A program made the translations under genes and the position numbers. The notes below the pieces were generated by a model. That model worked only from the letters and a program-made list of their open reading frames with translations. It ran no database searches and was not told the origin of the DNA. From positions 1 through 26,712 of the IMG/VR virus record IMGVR_UViG_3300014911_000632: DNA of 26,712 bases; one strand, written 5' to 3'. Origin of the DNA: a virus. How positions within the stretch are numbered: the first letter of the stretch is position 1; each line of letters starts with the position of its first letter. Positions 22,514 to 26,712 of this stretch are shown here, in pieces.

Positions 22514-22968
22514 AAGGAAAAGACACTCTTAAGGCAAAAGGAACTGTGAACATCAAGGTCATCCAAAAAGATGGCAAGGTCATTGAGAGCATGACCATAA
22601 ACAAAGTTGTTGATTTGGGCATTGAGGCATTGCTTCAACACATTAATGGAAACTATTCCAGTCTTATCAGCCATTTCAAGATCGGAACTGGAACAACTGC
22701 TCCTGCAGGAACTGACACTGATGTTGAGAACGGTGTTGAATTTGACACAGGAATAACCACAAAGGCATTTGACAACGTCAGTTTTCCCTCAGCGAAAGAA
22801 GTCAAGTATCAATTAACAGTGGACTTCACTGAAGGCAATGGCAACACGCTGAGCGAAGTGGGATTGTTCTTCGCTGACAACAGAATGTTTTCCCGTTTTG
22901 TGCATCAGGGAATTAACAAGACGAGTTTCATCAAGATAGTGTTCCAATACACGATCAAGATAGAATAA
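22507..22968 (+). CDS. Tail tip / fibre-base protein, paralog 1
   Basis: The 153-residue protein overlaps the hub gene by seven bases and follows gagtgaggc. It has KGTVNIKVIQKDGKVIESMT, a helix LGIEALLQHINGN, the box SHFKIGTGTTAPAGTDTDVE, and TEGNGNTLSEVGLFFADNR with a final RFVHQGINKTSFIKIVFQY. The GTGxxxPAxxDT plus SEVGLF boxes occur in many phage tail-collar and fibre-base proteins. The next gene has the same boxes and is a relative. It probably joins hub and fibre. Length and boxes are complete. Confidence 0.65.
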   Translation: MVEGKDTLKAKGTVNIKVIQKDGKVIESMTINKVVDLGIEALLQHINGNYSSLISHFKIGTGTTAPAGTDTDVENGVEFDTGITTKAFDNVSFPSAKEVKYQLTVDFTEGNGNTLSEVGLFFADNRMFSRFVHQGINKTSFIKIVFQYTIKIE

Positions 22969-22980
22969 GGAGGCTAAGAA

Positions 22981-23328
22981 ATGGTATTCACCAATGCTGG
23001 CAAGCAACAAATCCTGGAAGCGCTAAAGAATCAGATCACTCACGTGGCATTAGGGACTGGACAAAATACCGACACGGAATTCGCTACAAGTCTGGGGAAC
23101 GAAACTTTCAGGAAGCCAGTGACAGACAAAACAATAGAGACTGAAACCAATAGCATTGACATAGAATGCTTCTTGGGTTCAAGCGAGGGGAACGGAAATG
23201 ATTTCTCTGAACTTGGGCTGCTTGACTCTCCTAGCGGAGGAAACTTGTTCGTGATCACTAATTTCCCTCCAGAAAGCAAAACCCCGCTTCTTGAGTGGTT
23301 AATAGACATCGTGATTGAGATAAAATAA
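22981..23328 (+). CDS. Tail tip / fibre-base protein, paralog 2
   Basis: The 115-residue protein follows aaggaggct at 22967-22975. It carries the same layout in shorter form: FTNAGKQQILEALKNQITHV, ALGTGQNTDTEFATSLGNET, NGNDFSELGLLDSPSGGNLF and WLIDIVIEI. LGTG and FSELGLL correspond to IGTG and LSEVGLF of the protein encoded upstream. It probably arose by duplication, losing the N-terminal strands. It lies directly before the receptor-binding candidate, so it may be the fibre-attachment piece. The stop codon is the first part of a promoter-like element. Confidence 0.65.
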   Translation: MVFTNAGKQQILEALKNQITHVALGTGQNTDTEFATSLGNETFRKPVTDKTIETETNSIDIECFLGSSEGNGNDFSELGLLDSPSGGNLFVITNFPPESKTPLLEWLIDIVIEIK

Positions 23329-23357
23329 CATAAAGAAAGAAATATGAGGTGATTATT
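23326..23357 (+). promoter_or_regulatory. Archaeal-type promoter (TATA-like box) before the receptor-binding gene
   Basis: The string taacataaagaaagaaa starts with the stop codon of the previous gene and lies exactly 32 bases before ATG 23358, the same spacing as at 6720 and 13205. Here a Shine-Dalgarno gaggtgatt (23346-23354) is also present, so the gene could be translated both from a read-through mRNA and from a short-leader mRNA. This is the least certain of the three. Confidence 0.45.
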
Positions 23358-26027
23358 ATGGCATACGAAATCAAAAATAATGAAATCGCTTGGGCTGCTG
23401 CTGTTGAGAACATCAACCGAGGATATAGAGTTTTCGGCGTGAGCGAAGATAATGCATTCAAAGTTCTTCCATTTGAAGGCATGACAATTCATCTTCCTAA
23501 TGGCGGCCAATGTTGGATTAATGACGAGCGGAGCGTATGGACTGATCATATTCAGGATGATTTCGAAGGTGGAGTGAGTGATTGGAAAACTGATTCTGAT
23601 ACTACAATAAGTGAAGAGACTAGCATAGTGTATGCTGGCACTAAGGCCATGAAAATAGTCTGGAATCATGATGGTGTTACTCAATTCAATAATCGTGTGT
23701 ACAAAGAATATAACTCGGTTGACATTAAATATAGGAATAAACTGATCTTACAGTTTTATCCAGAATCAGCACTTCAAGATGACCTATATATTAAGTATAA
23801 GAATAACAATAGCGAATTCATCCTTACTCAAATACCTGCAGCATCATTAACTCCAGGGCAATGGAATAGGATTCTTGTTGATTTGCCTGCTAATGATGTC
23901 CAAAAAAATAAATTTCAAGCATTAATCTTTGAGTTTGACGGGCTTCAATGGAGTTCTGGAACGCATACATTCTATATTGATCTTGTGGAGTTTGACACTC
24001 AAATTGACATTCCTGATGCAGATCCTAATGATGAAAGAAAAGACTTGATCGTTGTAGGAGCAGATGGCAAGGTTGAATTAATTCAGGGCACACCTCAAAG
24101 CCAAAACCCTGTAGAACCACCTGATCTGCCCGTTGATAAACACGCTCTTGCAATCGTGACTGTGCCAGCAGGATTAACAACTATCACTTCTGCCCAAATA
24201 TTTGATACAAGAGTTCCTAATACCTTTGCAGTTAATGCGGACAAAACTAAAAATGAATTAACAGTGATTAAAAGTCAAATTGTTGATCTTGCACTTGCTG
24301 ACATAGAACAAAATGCTCTCCTTGGCCTTCCAAGCGACATTCCTTTCAGCAACATGGTTGTTGAGAAATTTTGGGATAGAGATGGTTTGAATAACACTGT
24401 TGAGACTGTGAATGAAGGAGAAAACATGCATGGTTTCTATGAGGCTATTGACGTGGCAAGAGGGCAAATAAATGTTAGTGGTTTGCCTGATATATCTGGC
24501 CTTGGTGGAACTGGCTGGACTGAGGCTACTTGGAGAACAAGAGCATATTATTGGAGAGGAAAGATCTGGACCTGGATGAAGAGAAATTCATCTTACGATG
24601 AAATGGGGTGGGGTATAGCAAGCATAAATCCCATAACTGGGGCAAAAATATTTGCTAACATATGGACTGATGATTGGCAAGCGGATCCCAATGATAATAC
24701 GCCCAATGGCAGCAGGCAATTTAGTTTCTTTAAAGACAATAGCACAACATGGTGCGCGCATCCTAAAGACTGGTGTCACGACGAAAACTATTTGTACGTG
24801 CCTGTTTATGTAAGCGCCACCCCCATAGGATGGTATAGCAGCCAAGTAGTCATATTAGTTATAGATGAGGATGGGCATGTTGTTAGATCAATCCAAGCAG
24901 AGGAAACAAACGGGCCGTTTCATGATTGGTATGGGATTCAATCATTTTATTATGATGTGAACCTTAAGGCATTTCTCTTATGGCATAATGGCAGAAGATA
25001 TACTGACTGGGGCCATTATTATGTGCCTGTAATGTATGATAAGAATTGGAATGCTATCTTTTCAGGTAATCTGCAAACTACGGAATATTACCCATATCTA
25101 TTTGCGTATCTGCCAGATAATCAGTACCTCTATCAACTTTCATGGAGGCAAGCAAGCGGCAATTATAGAATATACGCTTACAGGTGGAGAATAGTTAAAG
25201 ACATTAATGGAAATTTGAATATAACGAATGCTGGCAGCTACACAACAACGAACCATTCCAACACTAATGGTCGGCCAATTTGGTTCAATCAAACAACTAT
25301 CTGTAACCAGAAAGACAGGATTTGGATGTGTTACAGAGATAACGAGTACCATATAAGATGTCTGTATATACAAGCAGGGTATAATGATGATTGGTGGCAA
25401 AATTACAATATAGGAGACAATCCTCTTGATAGAGGGATAATAGTAGAGTCAAACGTAGAATCCTCACAAACAAACGGAATTCCTTTTGTTTCATGGGCTG
25501 TGGCATATGGAAGCGATACAGCATTTTATGGATTTGGAGATAAAACGTATAAACTCGAAGGAGGGAAAGCAGTTCCAGGGGAGGTTGTTGCCGCAGGTTC
25601 TTTTGCTGGAAGACGTGGCGTGAGCATCGTCGGAAGAAATTCAGTTACTTTTTGGGACACGACAAATGATGCTTTTTATATTGCAGACTATTCTAACGCA
25701 TTGACCGGGAGAGAACAGATTGGCTTTGATATAGTGACAAAGACATTTAATTTTGAGAACACCAAAGGAATCTATGTAACTGCTAAAGTTGCTGGAAGAG
25801 GAACAACAGCCTTATTATCAAAAATCAAGGTTGACATATTAGATTCTCTTGGCAATCCTATAACGGGATTAACTGATCTTGCAGTTGACACTTATCATCC
25901 CATTCCTGTTGATGCTCAACCGCTTGATCAGTTCAAACTGAGAATCTATTATGTGCCAGATGGTGTTGATAACATACTTGCTCAATTCCATGAATATGGC
26001 GTTTTTGTGGATAATGAGGTGGCTTAA
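23358..26027 (+). CDS. Putative receptor-binding tail fibre protein
   Basis: The 889-residue protein starts at ATG 23358 after gaggtgatt (GTG 23349 is in frame but lies within that site). It is very rich in Trp, Tyr, Asn and Asp. Parts seen: an N-terminal anchor (1-55); a carbohydrate-binding-module-like beta-sandwich at about 61-214 (DDFEGGVSDWKTD, then YAGTKAMKIVWNHDG and FYIDLVEFDT); a linker with KHALAIVTVPAGLTTITSAQ and FDTRVP at about 255-300, typical of tail fibres; a Trp/Tyr-rich repeat region at about 380-790 that could be a beta-propeller; and a small beta domain at 795-889. No catalytic motif is recognised. It is probably the host-surface binder. The middle is more AT-rich in codon choice than the neighbours. 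Confidence 0.65.
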   Translation: MAYEIKNNEIAWAAAVENINRGYRVFGVSEDNAFKVLPFEGMTIHLPNGGQCWINDERSVWTDHIQDDFEGGVSDWKTDSDTTISEETSIVYAGTKAMKIVWNHDGVTQFNNRVYKEYNSVDIKYRNKLILQFYPESALQDDLYIKYKNNNSEFILTQIPAASLTPGQWNRILVDLPANDVQKNKFQALIFEFDGLQWSSGTHTFYIDLVEFDTQIDIPDADPNDERKDLIVVGADGKVELIQGTPQSQNPVEPPDLPVDKHALAIVTVPAGLTTITSAQIFDTRVPNTFAVNADKTKNELTVIKSQIVDLALADIEQNALLGLPSDIPFSNMVVEKFWDRDGLNNTVETVNEGENMHGFYEAIDVARGQINVSGLPDISGLGGTGWTEATWRTRAYYWRGKIWTWMKRNSSYDEMGWGIASINPITGAKIFANIWTDDWQADPNDNTPNGSRQFSFFKDNSTTWCAHPKDWCHDENYLYVPVYVSATPIGWYSSQVVILVIDEDGHVVRSIQAEETNGPFHDWYGIQSFYYDVNLKAFLLWHNGRRYTDWGHYYVPVMYDKNWNAIFSGNLQTTEYYPYLFAYLPDNQYLYQLSWRQASGNYRIYAYRWRIVKDINGNLNITNAGSYTTTNHSNTNGRPIWFNQTTICNQKDRIWMCYRDNEYHIRCLYIQAGYNDDWWQNYNIGDNPLDRGIIVESNVESSQTNGIPFVSWAVAYGSDTAFYGFGDKTYKLEGGKAVPGEVVAAGSFAGRRGVSIVGRNSVTFWDTTNDAFYIADYSNALTGREQIGFDIVTKTFNFENTKGIYVTAKVAGRGTTALLSKIKVDILDSLGNPITGLTDLAVDTYHPIPVDAQPLDQFKLRIYYVPDGVDNILAQFHEYGVFVDNEVA

Positions 26028-26028
26028 A

Positions 26029-26184
26029 ATGAGAGTTTATAGAAGAAGACTATCAAAAGCTCAAATGATTCAAGCAAGAGCCAGACTGGCTGCTCAAAAA
26101 GCCGAATACGTTGCAGGCTCAGAAGAAGAAGCAAATTGCCAGGTAATGATTGACCGTTACGACCAATTGATTAACGCAGCTTAG
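26029..26184 (+). CDS. Small basic helical protein, unknown
   Basis: A 51-residue protein from ATG 26029, two bases after the fibre stop, with gaggtgg at 26016-26022. The start is basic (MRVYRRRLSKAQMIQARARL), followed by a helical, more acidic part (AAQKAEYVAGSEEEANCQ, then MIDRYDQLIN). It looks like a helical hairpin. A fibre assembly helper or small tail chaperone is possible by position only. No family is recognised. Confidence 0.5.
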   Translation: MRVYRRRLSKAQMIQARARLAAQKAEYVAGSEEEANCQVMIDRYDQLINAA

Positions 26185-26196
26185 GAGATGTAAAAA

Positions 26197-26712
26197 ATGA
26201 AAGAAATAGACGATTTTGATAAAGAATTTGCTATTGAAGGCAGATGGACGGAACGTCAGAAGGAATTAATGTCATCCTTAATGGATGAAATTATTGTTGT
26301 TTTAAAAAAAAGATTTCCTGATGTTGTAGAACAAATCAAATTAGATTATTTTTTCCCAAAGGAAAAGATAGGGATTAAGTTTAAGACAAAATTTTTAGCA
26401 ACTAACGAAAAATATCTTGGAGAACTTCAATCTCTTCATCTTTTGAATGCTTTTAAGGAAGAACCTGATGCTACTGAAAATTTATTGAAAACATTGTTTA
26501 ACAACCATGCAGTTATGCTCTATGAAGAAACAATTCATTATGTTCTTTCTAAATTGCTTCGTTATCTTGTCAAGAGAGCCAATGATGAGGATGTGGAGCA
26601 GGATGGTTCCTGGATTGCAGAAGGTATGAAGATTATTCCTGTCTTTGAAGTTCCTGAAAACGTGATTATTATGAATGCAAACACTTTTGATAAATTTAAA
26701 GATAAAAGGTGA
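26197..26712 (+). CDS. Hypothetical alpha-helical protein
   Basis: The 171-residue protein follows ttaggagatg, with ATG 26197. It is mostly helical: RQKELMSSLMDEIIVVLKKR, then a strand-like IGIKFKTKFLAT, a helix ATENLLKTLFNNHAVMLYEE, and a last beta-like PVFEVPENVIIMNAN. No signal peptide, membrane segment, cysteine or known motif is seen. It uses more AT-rich codons (TTT, TTA, GTT, AAA) than the structural genes and so may have come in separately. No function can be given. Confidence 0.5.
   Translation: MKEIDDFDKEFAIEGRWTERQKELMSSLMDEIIVVLKKRFPDVVEQIKLDYFFPKEKIGIKFKTKFLATNEKYLGELQSLHLLNAFKEEPDATENLLKTLFNNHAVMLYEETIHYVLSKLLRYLVKRANDEDVEQDGSWIAEGMKIIPVFEVPENVIIMNANTFDKFKDKR

Noticed and set aside
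26341-26354. T-rich run that could be an archaeal terminator
   Set aside because: It lies inside the intact last gene and codes for normal residues. No poly-T tract was found in any intergenic gap.
1-26712. tRNA genes, CRISPR arrays, insertion sequences, integrase, attachment sites
   Set aside because: Reading through the window I saw no cloverleaf-like gap, no spaced direct repeats between genes, no transposase or recombinase motifs, and no intergenic space longer than about 50 bases. Whether this is a free virus or a provirus cannot be decided here.

Overview
The window holds the packaging, head and tail genes of a tailed double-stranded DNA virus (Caudoviricetes) or an integrated provirus. 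The morphology is probably a siphovirus: there is a long tape measure gene and no sheath gene. The host is most likely an archaeon. Arginine is written almost only with AGA/AGG and ATA isoleucine is common. The first gene ends in what looks like an archaeal GINS B-domain. Three gene starts carry TATA-like boxes at one fixed distance, as expected for archaeal and often leaderless promoters. I cannot name the host lineage from sequence alone. All genes are on the + strand and are packed tightly, often with ATGA-type overlaps. The longest gap is about 50 bases. I see no tRNA, CRISPR array, insertion sequence, integrase or clear terminator.

Layout. 1-596: three small genes (GINS B-domain-like protein and two small proteins). 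618-2227: a D12-class adenine methyltransferase coupled to a ParB-fold protein. 2175-4212: putative small terminase subunit with a four-cysteine cluster, then the large terminase. 4236-4610: basic HTH-like protein. 4585-8419: portal fused to a MuF domain, prohead protease and coiled-coil scaffold. 8435-10400: decoration protein, major capsid protein and a second tandem HK97-fold capsid-like paralog. 10400-12347: probable head-surface proteins, a DUF4177-like protein and one or two small membrane proteins. 12311-14066: head-tail connector, stopper, gp10-like neck protein and tail terminator. 14117-15421: tail tube, ribbon-helix-helix/coiled-coil protein and tail assembly chaperone with a probable -1 frameshift extension. 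15463-19575: tape measure. 19572-22513: distal tail adaptor and a hub protein with a C-terminal array of Trp-Ser repeats. 22507-26027: two related small fibre/baseplate proteins and a large Trp/Tyr-rich putative receptor-binding protein. 26029-26712: two unknown genes.

How the genes work together. The terminase pair pumps DNA through the portal into a shell that is built on the scaffold and matured by the protease. The connector, stopper and terminator join head to tail. The chaperone loads tube subunits onto the tape measure, and the adaptor, hub and fibre proteins form the host-contacting tip. The methyltransferase and ParB-like protein probably act on viral DNA before packaging. The main points of interest are the stand-alone GINS-like domain, the tandem capsid paralogs, the repeated promoter element, the chaperone frameshift, and the Trp-Ser repeat array in the hub.
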